Shown: piece after piece, positions 1-12,141 of the stretch
Layout: each line of letters begins with the position of its first letter
Numbering within the stretch: the first letter of the stretch is position 1
Origin: Cannabis sativa
Lineage: Eukaryota; Streptophyta; Magnoliopsida; Rosales; Cannabaceae
Direction of reading: 5' to 3'
Length of the DNA stretch: 64,000 bases
NCBI RefSeq assembly: GCF_029168945.1
Contig: NC_083603.1
Location: 49,176,406 to 49,240,405 of the forward strand
Program-made: the position numbers and the translations under genes
Notes under the pieces: model-generated
Seen by the model: the letters and a program-made list of their open reading frames with translations, nothing else
What the model was told of the DNA's origin: nothing
Database searches by the model: none

Positions 1-163
1 AGTAGCAAATACACGGAAGTTTTGAAGCGTTATGCATTTGAAAGTTCAATACAGTTGAATCTGGTGTTTTCCATTTCCAAAGACCAAGCCAACCAAGTTA
101 CATGTAGAACTTGAATTAAGTTTTCTTTTGTGCGCATAAGTAGTTGGTCACTAGTATAATTAC

Positions 164-3100
164 CACTCCTAATTCCTCTGGATACATCCCTCGGTTCGAA
201 ACACGGTTCCCTCTCCCAATTTTAGCACGGAATGTCACCTATACACCCAGATAATCACAAAATTTAGTATGCTATAACAGACAATTAGCTACTAAGCAGT
301 ACAAGATGTCAAGAGTTTCAAAGCTACAAAACCTGGCCAGCAGGAACATTCAAATCTCCAGTTAGTTTCACTGCCTCAACATATTCAAAGAACTCCACAT
401 CTGAAGAATTATTGTCTTTAGCATCTGAACCTTTCCAGTGGCCAAATTTACGCCTCAGCTGTACTACCTCAGTGCCATACGGGCCAAATGAACCAACATA
501 TAGGCCTATGAACCAGCCAAGAAGATTGGATTTAGACATACGTAAAATAGCAAAGAGAAAGATGGAAGTGGGAAAGAGGGGAGTATGAAAGCATGTCTCA
601 CCATCGAATGGATCTAGATCTCCTTCACAAGTGGTAATTCGACTGAACTTGGTGTATTCAGATAGCGTACTCCTTTTCTGTGCTTGACTGACAGCAAGTT
701 TAACTATTTCACGAACATTTCTTGAAACCTGTTATTTAAGTTTTAGTTAATTGCTTTAGAAAAGGCATAACATTTTGCTTCACTTTATAGAGTCTAAACG
801 AAGAAAGAAAATCACATGATTCAACTATGGTTAATTTATTAAACTTAATATGAACAGTACAAATTGGAACACCTCACTGGTTTATATAATTTGAAGAATC
901 ATTCCAGGACCCGCATGATGTTCATATATAGATTTGTGGCCAGTAAGGCTCAAACTCACCTTTGAAGAAATCTTGTCAGACTTCAAAAATGCCTTGGCAA
1001 CCTCAGGAGGCATAAGCTCAGAGACACCTTGAGCTGCTAGAGCTGCCACTTTGACTTTTGACAATTTATCCTCTTTGGTATCAGAATCTAGATTTCTGCC
1101 AGGAATATGCAACAGAAAAGAATCCCTCTCCATATCTTTTATTTCAGCTGGGTGACGCATGTAATCATCCTTAGAGGAAGTATCTTCAATGTTATGTACA
1201 ATTCCACCGATGAAAAGCTTCATGTCCATTTCCTTTTCCTCTTCTGTTGTATCACTACCTCCCAGAGTGACCTCATCAGGTTGAATCTCATCCAAGCTAC
1301 TACTTTCTTCATCTTCAGAAGTATCACTGCAATCTGCTTTCTCATTATTTTCTTGCATCAACTGCTTCATCGAATCACCATCCTCGATCACTTCCTCATT
1401 AACATTGACATTCATGACTTTAACCTTCAGCCCAGGAATTTTATCTTTAAGAAAATTGATCACACTTTTTATACCCTCCTCAGTTGCTTCCTCAATATTA
1501 AGGCCTTTCTCCTCGCTCTTTCCTGCCTTGTCTTCAATTTCCTGAACATCTACCACAGGCTCATTCTCAACTTCGGATGTAGATTGGCTTTTTACAGGTT
1601 TATTTAATGAGATTGCAGGGCTTTTCGAATTGCCTTTGGCTCGTTGCAAGTACACAACCTATTGATAGACACAACAACATCAGGGAGGTCAAGATGATGA
1701 GACAGAAATAGAAAGAAAAAAAACAAAAAGAGAACCAAGTTAAAAGAAAAAGATGTGCTATTCTATTACATATTTCTCACAAATTTTCTTAGACCTTTCT
1801 AAATAGAAAAAAGTGATGATAACGTTGTAAAACCATTCAAAGTAGAAAAACGAAATGGTAACACTCGAGAATGCCATAGATAAACAGGAATTTGAATAGC
1901 AATAATGACCTTTAATAATGGATTCCCATCCCCCTAACAGTGTGCACAAATCCTTTATGTTCTATACTACATAGTTAGTACTTATTACTTAGTGTATGTC
2001 GATATTTTGATGGTTACCTAACTCTTTAGCCGTTAGAAACAGCTTGTAGTTTATGAAAAATTTGAATCAATTATGACAACTTAACATTTGAAATTGATCA
2101 CAATTTCAATTTTAATGAAAACTTAACATTTGAAATTGATCACAATTTCAAATTTTAATTCAACTTTTTTGACATGTAACCACCATAAAGACATGACTAT
2201 CTAGAACTCTTTCATAATATGCACATTGAATTTTTTTAAGTCCAACATTTATTAAATTAAATCTTCACTAGAACCACAAGATTAGTTATTGAGAGGAAAT
2301 TTGTACATACCTGCATAACATAAGTGTCATCATGATTTTTAACAACATAAATTTCAAAAAGTGGAGTTCCGGAAGATGCAGTGACCAACTGTCTGCAACA
2401 ACACAATAATCAGAAACATTTTCCAATAAATTTAGATGTAAAATAAACAAGAAACATTCTAACCTTGGACTGTAACTTCTACCAACAAATCTTCCCACTC
2501 CAGGGACAATGTGTATTAACCTGCCAAAGGGATCGTCAGAATCTTTTGGGTAACCAACCCACCAACCTACCTGTTCAGAGATTGAGAAAGTTAGTGAGCA
2601 CTAAATGACGTTTTTGTAAGCCGATAACCTATAAATCAAGGAAAATAACAAGAAAGAAAAGATTCAAAACAAATTGCTTTTAAGGCCAACGAGATCAAAA
2701 TGGTATTAGATGGTCATTAACCAAATCAAGTCTTTGAAGAAATATGAGATTAAAGCCAGAGCAAGACCAGGTAAGGTGATTACCAGTCCACTTCCTGTGT
2801 GTTTACACAATTTTGAAGCATCGTGATATCGTTCTTCATCTATTGCAATCTATACAAACATAGCAGACCTCATAAGTGAAAGTTTTGTTAAGTGGGCAGA
2901 GACCAAAATATATACTGATTTTAAATGCCAATCCAATCCAACCTGCAACTGATTCATGATTTCAGCAACACTGTCCTTAGACGTAGCTTCTTCAATGGCC
3001 ATTTTCAACTTTACAGCTTCTTGAAAGTCTTCTTTCTCAATTGCCTCTTCAAGTTGAAACTGCAAATTATATCATATAGTTAAAGAGAACGCACAACGTA

Positions 3101-4008
3101 CGTCGTAATGGCATTCATCTGTTTTGATTACAAATTTTGATGAATCCGTTCTTCAGTGAAACTCATGACACAAACCCAATTTGATTCATTCTTATCTCTA
3201 ACCAAATCCATTAGACAAAATGCCTTATATTGGCAGGCATGAACTTCAAAAAGCTCTTATTACCTATACTTACCCTGACTTTTCTTAACAAATTATACTT
3301 AATCAGCTATAATCATAGTGAATTAACCTCGTTTGCACAACTTTCTAATATATATGTATACTTTGCATATTTTCTTCGTTCCACAAGATAATTTAATTCC
3401 TTGAGAACAAGCAATTATTCATTGTCCCAAATGAAACTTTTAGTAACTAAACCCTGACATATGCATCCCCAAATAGATATAGTGGATAATCCCAATTCTT
3501 GTTCTACCCAATTCGATCCTTATCTCCTTTCAAAAAAAAAAAAATCGACCTGGGCTTCAAGACAATAATAGAAAGAAAAACCCAGATACTGTTTCTAAGC
3601 ATAACCATTTCTTTTCGTAAGGAAAAAGTGAAGGAAGAAGAGGGCAAATGAATTAGAGAGTACCTTGAGGACAGAGGCAAAGCTCTCAGCTTGTTCAGTC
3701 TCAGAAAAATGGCGACTCCACCTATTCCAATCCCATTCTAAAGAAGACCCATTACAGTCGGTAGAGCTGTTAGTGCAGCGGCAGTGAAGACTGGAGGTCC
3801 TGCGATTTTTAGAGGAAGAAGAAGAAGAGGATGATGATGATGGGGAGGAGACTTGGGGCTTGGCTTGAAAAGAACAACCCCAACCCAGAACGAAACTGAG
3901 TCGATTATTGATAGACTTGTTGGAGGAGAAATCTGAGGAACAAGAGAAGGGTCTGAATGGGGAAACAGACATAGTTTGACCCACTCCCCATGAATTGGCC
4001 ACCGCCAT
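164..4008 (-). CDS. EX1: EXECUTER1-like chloroplast singlet-oxygen sensor, 5' nine exons (partial)
   Basis: EXECUTER proteins sit in thylakoid membranes and relay singlet-oxygen signals to the nucleus; singlet oxygen oxidises a C-terminal Trp and FtsH then degrades the protein (known for the family). Exons read from GT/AG sites with an unbroken frame: 3664-4008, 2943-3059, 2784-2849, 2464-2570, 2311-2392, 960-1658, 602-728, 333-505 and 164-238, giving 597 codons. The N-terminus is Ser-rich and transit-peptide-like. Residues about 116-176 form a UVR-type helical pair ([19 protein letters not shown]), followed by GWWVGY and [10 protein letters not shown], a long acidic region (exon 6), and the conserved block from [19 protein letters not shown] through [17 protein letters not shown]. 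The start at 4008 is preferred to an in-frame ATG at 4029 because MAVANSWG is followed by the transit-like stretch. The last exons, including the region of the oxidised Trp, lie beyond position 1. EX2 is the alternative paralogue; length and exon 6 fit EX1 better. Confidence 0.92.
2079..2160. repeat. 42-bp direct repeat in EX1 intron 5
   Basis: Two adjacent near-identical copies start at 2079 and 2121 (ACTTAACATTTGAAATTGAT...). They lie inside the 652-bp intron between exons 5 and 6. No coding content is seen in this intron. Confidence 0.8.
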
Positions 4009-4301
4009 ACCTAAATATCTCTCACTCACTCACTCTCTTTGGGTCTGGGAGTCGGAGCTGTGTGTTTGAGAGTCGCACCAACTTATGTGGTGTCCTGTGG
4101 AAATCAGATGAAGATGATAATGGTTAATATAATGTTGATGGCGATGGCTATGTTGGGTTGGATGGATAAAATCGCCCAACTAAATACGTACTCTATGTCT
4201 TTTTTTTTTTTTTTTTTTTTTAAAGAGAGAGAGAGAGAAATTATAATTAATTCAGCATGTAACTAAATGTCCTTGTTAATAAATGACTTCTTTAATTTTG
4301 T
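4009..4301 (-). promoter_or_regulatory. EX1 5' leader and proximal promoter with poly-T/GA tract
   Basis: This is the only unique sequence between the EX1 start codon and the LINE poly(A) end. It holds a 22-nt poly-T run (4200-4221) followed by a short GA repeat (4222-4240), which on the EX1 strand reads as a CT-rich tract followed by poly-A. No unambiguous TATA box is visible. The promoter role is inferred from position. Confidence 0.45.
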
Positions 4302-4334
4302 TTTTTTTTCTTTTTTTTGGGAAGAAAGACGTAC

Positions 4335-5039
4335 TCAAGTAAATAAATGGCGGTCATTACATAAAATATTTGTCGAAATGGAAGTTAACGAGATAACCCC
4401 AAACCTCTTGTGGGTAAAAGCCCATTTAGTCACATTATGAGCGGCATAATTACAATCCTTGCTAATATAAGAGAAAATACAACTAGAAAACAAATGAGAG
4501 TAACTATTACAAAATGTGACATAGTTTCCAATACCCCAGTGAGACTCCTTCCCATTGAGTGCATTGATAACTACTCTCGAGTCGCTCTCCACAATTACAA
4601 ACTTGGCACCAATATCCTTAGCACTCGAAATGGCCAAACAACAAGCCGCCGCTTCTCCACACAGAGCATCAGAGAAATCAACAAAGGACGTCTTGACCTA
4701 AACCACTCTACCAAGGTGGTTCCTGGCAACAATTGAGGAGCACATGCTATCAAGCCCAACTCTAACATCGCAATTAAACTTGATCCAATCTTGAGGTGGA
4801 GGAGACCAGCTCACCGTCGAATAAGGGCTAGGTAAAGGGAAAATTGTAGCATGTAAATCTGCATAGAAAATACAAATATAGTAAATACACTTCTTCACAT
4901 CAACAATATAGTTATTATGTACTTTGTCATTTCGAGTGCGCCAGATGATATCAACCACAACAGACGCATATGGGAAAACCTCATCCGCATTAATCCCCTT
5001 GTGTTTAAGATCCCAAATGAATTTGACCCAGTCCCACAT
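4335..5039 (-). pseudogene. LINE C-terminal RNase H-like domain, broken
   Basis: ORF pieces 5039-4698 and 4637-4335 carry the plant LINE C-terminal RNase H-like fold: WIKFNCDVRVG at the start, then AKFVIVESDSRVVINALNG and, near the end, DCNYAAHNVTKWA. The frame changes between the pieces. The order is immediately downstream of zf-RVT and upstream of the A-rich tail. Confidence 0.75.
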
Positions 5040-5072
5040 ACGGATTTTGGTGTCACAGACCGGATAAATACC

Positions 5073-5384
5073 CTAAGGAGAAGGCTGCCAGCCATGGAAA
5101 GCCACATCACAAGTAAGAAAAAGGTGTTCTAAAGATTCATCCTCCTTCCCACACAATGGGCAACTCGCATCCTCAATACAAAATCTTTCCTGGATCACAG
5201 ATCTGACAGGGAGGGCACTAGAGAGAATACACCACCACATAATCTTATGGCGCTCCAACACTTTACTGTTCCACAGCTTATTCCAGAGAGTGGGAGCAAC
5301 CTCACAGAAGGGAGATCTTTCCAAAGCCTGGGTAAGATAGGCAGATTTGCAAGAGAAGCGCCTGCTACTTTCAAAGGTCCACAC
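5073..5384 (-). pseudogene. LINE zf-RVT zinc-binding domain
   Basis: An open stretch of 103 codons carries the zf-RVT pattern of plant LINEs: SAYLTQ at the start, WNSKVLERHKIMWW in the middle, and the metal-binding CPLCGKEDESLEHLFLTC (Cys-Cys-His-Cys). It lies between the reverse transcriptase and the RNase H remnant, as expected. It is separated from both by stops. Confidence 0.8.
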
Positions 5385-5666
5385 TCACTGGTGTTTACCG
5401 GTGCCAGAGGGGGCACCACCTTTTAAAATTGCAGATTTATTCTCACGATCGAAAAGGTTGTTCAACTTGTGGATATCCCAACCACCTTCGTTCGAAAAAA
5501 GCTCAGCAACACTTCTGTTGTCCATGACGGGAGAACCATTTGGCCTAGGGAGGAAATTACGCATACGAGGAATCCAAGGTTCTCCCCATATACGCGTGTC
5601 CCTACCATCAGCCACCCGCTTACAAGCATCTTTCTTTAAAATGGACTTAGACTTAACACTATTTTT

Positions 5667-7266
5667 CTAAAACCAAGAATCAGACTCCTTATAACTACAG
5701 TTAAAGAACTCCTTTCTTTTAAGGTATTTTGCTGCTAGAATCCTACAACAGAAAGACTGACTTCCGTTAAGTATGTTCCACCCCCACTTAGCCATCAAGG
5801 CATGATTCATTTCTCTTGTTTTCCTAAAGCCGAGACCCCCCCGAGATTTGGGAAGGCAAAGTTTGTCCCAAGCTTTTAGGTAAAGTCTGTGGTTGTCTTT
5901 CTCAAAGCCCCACCAAAAGTCACGCACTAAACTGTCAATTTTGCTTGCAAGACGGTTGGAGATTTTAGTGGTTTGCATAGCATACAACAACATCGACAAG
6001 CCCACAAATTTGATTAGGGTAGCCCGGACCGCTTTGGACAAAGTTTTCGCTTTCCACCCTTGTAACTTAGAAGTAAGATTGTCCAGGATGAAGTTAAAAT
6101 CTGCATCCTTTTGTCTTGATCTGAACAGGGGAAGGCCCAAATACTTAACATTTCCTTCACGAGAACCAATTTCCAAAACCTCCCTGATCTCACGTTTCAA
6201 ACCAGTGGAAGTATTTTTACTAAAGAAGATGGAGGTTTTGAGTTTGTTGACTTGTTGGCCAGACCAAGAACAGAACCTCTCTAGGCACTGCCAGTAACCT
6301 TTGACTTCATCCAAATTCACTTTGCCCACAAAAATTAAGTCATCATCAAAGAAAATATGGGAGAGAATTGGGCCTCCCCTCCTCAATCTGATGCCCTTAA
6401 TAGTGTTCTTACACAGGGCTTCTTGTAACAGCCTAGACAGGACTTCAGCCGCCCAAATAAACAAGTAAGGAGACAGAGGGTCCCCTTGTCGAAGGCCACA
6501 AGAGGGTTTAATCTTACCCACTGACCCCCCATTGAGGCAAATATTGAGGGTGGTGGTTGTGATATAGCGAGAGATCCAATTGCAGAACTTCCATGATATC
6601 CCATAACAGGAAAGCACATGGTCAATGAACTTCTAATCCAGCCTATCATAAGCTTTCATTAGGTCAGTTTTTATGGAGAAATACTCTTCTTTGCCTCTCT
6701 TTCGGTTGAACGAGTGGATAATCTCATGAATAATCACATTATTATCTTGTATATTTTGACCAGGCACAAAAGCAGTTTGAGTGGGGCAAATAAGATTAGG
6801 TAAAATTGGCTTAATTCTATTTGCAATAATCTTGGAAATAACCTTATACATCACATTGCAAAGAGAAATAGGGCGAAAGTGGTTTGTTCTTTTTGGGTTC
6901 TGGACTTTAGGGATAAGAACTATATTCGTAGAATTAATACCTATGTGCCTTTTGCCAGACCTAAAGAAGTCGGAAATAGCATCACTGAAGTCATCACCCA
7001 CCGACTCCTAATAGTGTTTGAAAAATAATACAGACATTCCATCAGGCCCAGGGGCTTTATGGTGCGAATAGAGTACTTCGGATTTCCTCATGAGTAGGGG
7101 TCGCAAGGAGCACCTCGTGATCTGCACAAGATATTTTCTCATGAAAAAGATGATTACAGTAAATCCTCTGATCACCGATAGACCCAGAGAAGATCCCTTT
7201 GAAGAAATCCATGAATTCCTGGCTAATTAAGTCACGGGAAGTGATCCAAATGTTATCTTTGTTCAA
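5667..7266 (-). pseudogene. LINE reverse transcriptase, broken
   Basis: Pieces 7266-7057, 7001-6633 and 6617-5667 together cover a non-LTR reverse transcriptase. Visible motifs are NIVLIPKV, FRPISLCNVMYKVISKI, QTAFVPGQNIQDN, KTDLMKAYDR, then LRQGDPLSPYLF and FFDDDLIF at the catalytic site (the usual form is FADD). The thumb region carries KCLGLP-like and GGLGFR motifs. A stop right after the KAYDRLD motif separates the two main pieces, so no complete enzyme can be made. Confidence 0.85.
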
Positions 7267-7530
7267 AATACTCTCAATAGTATTTCTCCTTCCTCTAATA
7301 TCGGCCGTAAGGAAGAAGAATTTGGAACACCTATCCCCATCTTTAATCTAAGAAATCCTAGCCCTTTGCCTCCAGTACAAAGCTTTCCTTTCTAAGGACT
7401 CGTTAAGGGATCTTCAGATGTTACTTTCAGTCTTCCAGTCGCGAGCACCCGCAGGTAAACTCTACATCAAATTAAGTCTTTTTTCCAGCTCTTTAATACC
7501 AGCGTCCAGTTTACCGAACTGAGATCTATG

Positions 7531-8393
7531 CTAGTGAAGAAGAGCAACCCGAGTGGCTCCAATCTTTTTGAAAAAGCAAGCAGGGGCCCAAGGGTGAGCA
7601 ATGGAATTCCAAGCATGGGCCACCACTAGATTACTACGCTCATCCCGCATCCAACATTCTTCGAACTTGAAACATCTTTTAAACTTGGCTTCCAACCCAC
7701 CAGAAAAGAGACACAAAGGTCTATGATCAGAGTTGCTCGTCTGATAAGAGCAAATAATAACTTTCAGGAATAAGTTGAGCCAAGCTTCGTTAACTAATCA
7801 TTTATCAAGCGCAGACTTAACATGGTTCTTGCTAGACCTATGATTGTCCCACGTCAACATATCACCCTGAATATTCATGTTAATGACGCCCCAGGACTCG
7901 ACCAGATCAAAAATGAAAGGAAAAACTGGTCCCTGTCAGTGGCACCTTCATGTTCCGACTCGCGGAGCACAAAGTTAGTATCACCCAAAATTAACCAAGG
8001 GCTGCCAAATCTATCTCCAACCTTCATGAACTCAGCCCAAAAATTCTTCTTGGCATGGAAGTATGGAGGGTCATACACACAAGATAGAAGCCACGAGTGG
8101 CACGGGGGATCCGAATAAACAATGCCAGAGATATGATTACGAGAACAAGACACACACTCAAAAATAAAGTCATTTTTTCATGCCAAAATGATACCACTAG
8201 CAGCCCCAATACCCGACACAAATATATGAAAGTAATAATGTAAGGATTATAGAATGCGTACCAAAGGAGCAGCGTCCACTTTGAGCTCAGACAGAAAAAC
8301 AAAATCCAGGGATCGCAGTCTCACCAAGGACTTTAATTTCAGAACTATAAAGGTCTATCCTAACCCTCTACAGTTCCAAGCAACGCCTATCAT
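7531..8393 (-). pseudogene. LINE AP-endonuclease domain, broken
   Basis: The domain opens at 8393 with MIGVAWNCRGLG, the usual start of the plant LINE endonuclease/exonuclease/phosphatase fold, and has FLSELK shortly after. Further on are WLILGDTN (the usual GDFN-type motif) and a C-terminal part reaching 7531. An in-frame stop directly follows the NCRGLG motif, and the rest is spread over two or more frames. In a working element this enzyme nicks the target DNA to prime reverse transcription. Confidence 0.75.
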
Positions 8394-9139
8394 GGCTCTT
8401 GTGGAGGAGATTTGACATTCTCCTCCACAGGGGTATAAGAGAGCGCGAGCCAAAGTCTTCAATCACAAAAGTCCCAACCAGATGGTTTTTTAATATGCCA
8501 TTAGAACAACTAGCAGAATCCGAGATGTCCTCAGAGGGTTCTTCAGAAGCCACTTTTGTCTCCAGGTCTTGATCCTTTGATACCCACGGAAAATTGCATA
8601 TTACACCGGGATGCCTACGAAGCATCTTATGAGGTCTAGAGACACAAGAAGTAGAGGCTTCATATAACTTTGTTTTCTTGAAATGAGTAGTTCTAGCATT
8701 TATTTTAGAAGTAGGCTTAACACCAATATCACTCCCCAAGGCCCAAATCTCATACAAGTCAAGGCTGCCAAACTATTTTAATTCTTGTAATGTAGTTTCT
8801 TGAGCTTGAAAAAAAATTCTAAAGCTCTCTCCTCATTTTGACTAACTTTAACTTCCTGCCCACAAACAGAAGAGTCCATGAGCGACATACTCAAAAAATG
8901 TTGATTCGTCCCATTATTAATAAAATTGTTGGCAGCCCTAAACCATTAAGTAACGGACCCTCTACCTCACAACCAAGTCCGACATCACCACTAAAAGCCC
9001 GTGAAGTCATGTGCTTCACTTGATTAACTTCCAAAAGCCCAATATCCTCCAAACTAACACCCTTCTGCCCGATAGCTAATGGAGTTGGTCCATGCACAAC
9101 AGGCCCCTTTCCTGAAGTTAAATCCCCATCACATATCAA
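8394..9139 (-). pseudogene. LINE 5' linker / ORF1-proximal remnant
   Basis: Two open stretches (9139-8891 and 8757-8368) lie directly upstream of the endonuclease start. They are hydrophilic and acidic, rich in Ser, Asp and Glu, and have no recognisable zinc knuckle. Position suggests the linker between the nucleic-acid-binding part and the endonuclease of an L1 LINE. The function of this segment alone is not identifiable. Confidence 0.4.
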
Positions 9140-9420
9140 ATTCTCATAATCGCTCTTCGCGCGACTAATATAATTATTTTTAGTGTTATAATAAAAAAAA
9201 TAACTATCTATTAATATAAAAAAATAATTATAATTAGTAATAATAATAAAATCATATTATTTAATTTCATATTATGACTTACTATGATTTGGAATTATTT
9301 ATTAAAAAGTTTTAATTTTTTACTATTAATGTATACATGTAGAATTTTAAATTATTTTGTTAAAAAAATATTATTATAAAATAAATAAATAGAATGGTGT
9401 AGGAAAAACTTGAAGTATTG

Positions 9421-9545
9421 TCATCACCGTATCTCACCCGTAATCTCATCGTCTCACCGTATCTCACTCGTTGTCATTAGCATATCTCACTCGTTGTCTC
9501 ACCGTTTCTCACACATTGTCATCTCATCTATTGTTGTCACTGTAA
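9421..9545. repeat. Degenerate minisatellite built on TCTCACCGT/TCTCACTCGT
   Basis: The words TCTCACCGTATCTCACTCG and TCTCACTCGTTGTC recur several times with small changes over about 125 bp. The region is GC-richer than its surroundings. The period is not regular enough to state exactly. Confidence 0.6.
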
Positions 9546-9875
9546 CTCACTTGTAGTTGCTATTATTGTCCTTTCAAAATCTCGATCTCAATTTTAGATT
9601 TCATTCCAAATTTCAAATATTATTCTTTACACACATTTTAAAGATATAAAAATGACTATAATATTAGTTTCTTAATCATATACCATCAAAAAGAAAAATT
9701 AAAATTTATTATACTTGATGTGTTTAATAATTAATTTTAATTACTTAATAGTTTTCATCATACATCATCAAATACAAGTATGTCGATTTTTTTTTTAAAT
9801 ATAAACTAACTCTAACCTTAATTGAGCCTTGTTTCCTTTAACTTGAGCTTAGACTCTACTGAGCTTTCTAAAGAA

Positions 9876-10455
9876 CTTTAGAATTAATTTTTGATATTTT
9901 AAATAATTTTAAAATATCAAAATTATGAAAACATCAATTTAGAATTATAATTTATGATAATATACTGAAATTTTAAAGAATAACTTAGTTTTACATTATG
10001 GTATGGTTAGGAATTATAACTTAATTTATCAATCTATTCATAATTATAATTTTTTAAATAATGAGACTAATAATTTAGAAATATTATATCATTTACGACT
10101 ATTAATTTAAATAAGTAAAAGTATAAATTTTATTTAGAATTATACTTAGATATACATGTATTTTTCTTTAGAATTAATTTTTGATATTTTAAATAATTTT
10201 AAAATATCAAAATTATGAAAACATCAATTTAGAATTATAATTTATGATAATATACTGAAATTTTAAAGAATAACTTAGTTTTACATTATGGTATGGTTAG
10301 GAATTATAACTTAATTTATTAATCTATTCATAATTATAATTTTTTAAATAATGAGACTAATAATTTAGAAATATTATATCATTTACGACTATTAATTTAA
10401 ATAAGTAAAAGTATAAATTTTATTTAGAATTATACTTAGATATACATGTATTTTT
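9876..10455. repeat. Two tandem copies of a 290-bp unit
   Basis: Copy 1 is 9876-10165 and copy 2 is 10166-10455. Reading them side by side I see a single substitution (C at 10030, T at 10320). Such low divergence in AT-rich DNA means a recent duplication, or possibly an assembly artefact. Confidence 0.93.
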
Positions 10456-10904
10456 GTATAGATTTTTTTTTTTTGGCAGTCATAGCTGATAACTTTAGTA
10501 ATTTTCTAAAGTAAATTTAAGAAACATACATAAAAACTACAATGCAATTTCTATTCATAGTTTACAAATAAAGATTTGAATGTTTCATAAAGGAAGTTGA
10601 TAAAATACATATTTTTTATTTGAGCAATGATAAAATACATATTAATTAAATGGTGTAAGACAATATAAGATAATAAAACATAGGGAAAAAAAAAGAAAAT
10701 ATATTAATAAAATAATTATTTTAATTAAATATCTAACTAAATTTAAATTCAAATGATTCTTGAAAATAAAAACATAAAATTCTTAATAAAATTAGAATAA
10801 ATATAATGAAAATGTGAAAAATTTAGAGTAACTATAGTGAATTAATGGATCATGAAAACAAAGAGTATAATGTAGTAGAATTAGATTAATCTAAACCGTA
10901 GGAA

Positions 10905-12034
10905 ATGTGCATTACTCGAAATGCCCTTACACCAACACCCCAAAGTACAAAAAACCAAGGTCAAAAAGGACCTTCCCTCTTGTGCGGATCAAGAGTGATT
11001 TTTCCCCTTAAAATCCTGCCTTTTTATGGCAGTATAAAGTTTCTTTTTTCAGCAAAAACCCTAGCAGCTCACTTCACTCCTTCCTCTAACCCTAGCAGTC
11101 AAAGCCCACTATTTTTCTTCTCCTCTTCTTGCATAAAACCCTAGCAGCCAAACCATTCTCTCTCAGCTTCTATTCTTCTTCTTCTTCAAAGAAACAACTT
11201 CAGTCGATTCTTCTTCACCTTCTACCCTTCTTCCTTTGATCTAGACGCAGCTCCTTCTTCAAGCTATGTGAGAGCTTTCAAAATCCGAACCAACTGCTGC
11301 TCCTTCGAACCTGCAACACAAAGAACAACCCGAACAGTAACAACAAAGATCTAAAATGATCTTTGTTGGTTATTGAAGAATGACCCCAAAAAACCCAACA
11401 GAAGAATAAGAGCAATAAAACACAAAGATTGATTTCGGAGTTCCTTCTAAATCAGAGGTACGTCTCCGTCAAGCGGCCCTCAAAGTTGCTTGAGTCTTCA
11501 CTATCAAAATCAATATCGGGTTACAAGGAATTTGGAGATTCCAAGCTACAAAGTGAGCTGGTAATCTCTATGGTTCTTCCTCTATTTTCTTCCTTTTATT
11601 TTTCTGGTTTGTATTACAATATATATCTCTAACTCTCTCTCTATTTTTATCTCTTGACTGAGGTTATATCTCCATGAAAAAGGGTTGTTGCTATCTCCTC
11701 TATTTGAGCCGAAAACCACACCATTTTAAAAGGGCAGGTTGAACCCCTTATATATATTGTTGTTGTTGATTGTGATGTTGTGTTATTAGCTGAGAAAAAT
11801 TGTTATTGTTTTTTCTTGAGTTGCTGAAAGTTTGTTGGAGTCTTGAAATGTTGTTATTTACTTATTGAGTTGTTATTGTAGAGAGCTTATAAGATTTAAG
11901 CCTATGAAACAGAACCGACTACTCCAAGAGTTATAATGGTCTGTTGAGCCTTGTAAAAGATCTTACTTTATTTTCCTTGTAACCTTATTTAAGGTATTTT
12001 CCATGTGACAATTAGTATGGAGATTTATCCAACA
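10905..12034. other. Transcript-leader-like and LTR-like sequence, not assigned
   Basis: On the plus strand 11030-11240 resembles a plant 5' leader: AAACCCTAGCAGC-type words and TTCTTCTTC runs. A good splice-donor match (AGAG/GTACGT) lies near 11458. On the minus strand, 12034 downward begins TGTTGGATAAATC and contains a TATA-like run near 11750, as an LTR of the adjacent minus-strand Copia remnant would. I could not fix a second LTR end or a target-site duplication. Confidence 0.3.
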
Positions 12035-12141
12035 ATTTTCACCTAAATTTCCATACTAACAGTCCAAAAAAGTCTTTGTCTTTGCTATATTATTTGTTGT
12101 TGTCTTTGAGGGTCATAGCTTGATTAAGTTTCCATTTACCA

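Larger units (their letters stand above)
4302..9139 (-). mobile_element. Decayed L1-type LINE, 5'-truncated
   Basis: Read on the minus strand the domain order is that of a plant L1 LINE: linker and ORF1 remnant, AP endonuclease, reverse transcriptase, zf-RVT zinc knuckle, RNase H, then an A-rich tail (seen on plus as T9-C-T8 at about 4302-4319). Every domain is broken by stops or frameshifts, so the copy is dead. I could not find a convincing target-site duplication. The 5' boundary near 9139 is where coding similarity stops and AT-rich DNA begins, so it is approximate. Confidence 0.85.
9140..10904. other. AT-rich intergenic stretch without genes
   Basis: No open frame or recognisable transposon domain is seen on either strand. 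The stretch holds a degenerate short-period repeat (about 9421-9545) and an exact-period tandem duplication (9876-10455), both listed separately. The rest is A/T-run DNA. Confidence 0.7.

Noticed and set aside
1107..1607. 166-codon plus-strand ORF opposite EX1 exon 6
   Set aside because: Shadow of a long acidic coding exon on the other strand.
4039..4266. 75-codon ORF in the EX1 upstream region
   Set aside because: It ends in the poly-T tract, has no similarity, and overlaps the expected EX1 leader on the other strand.
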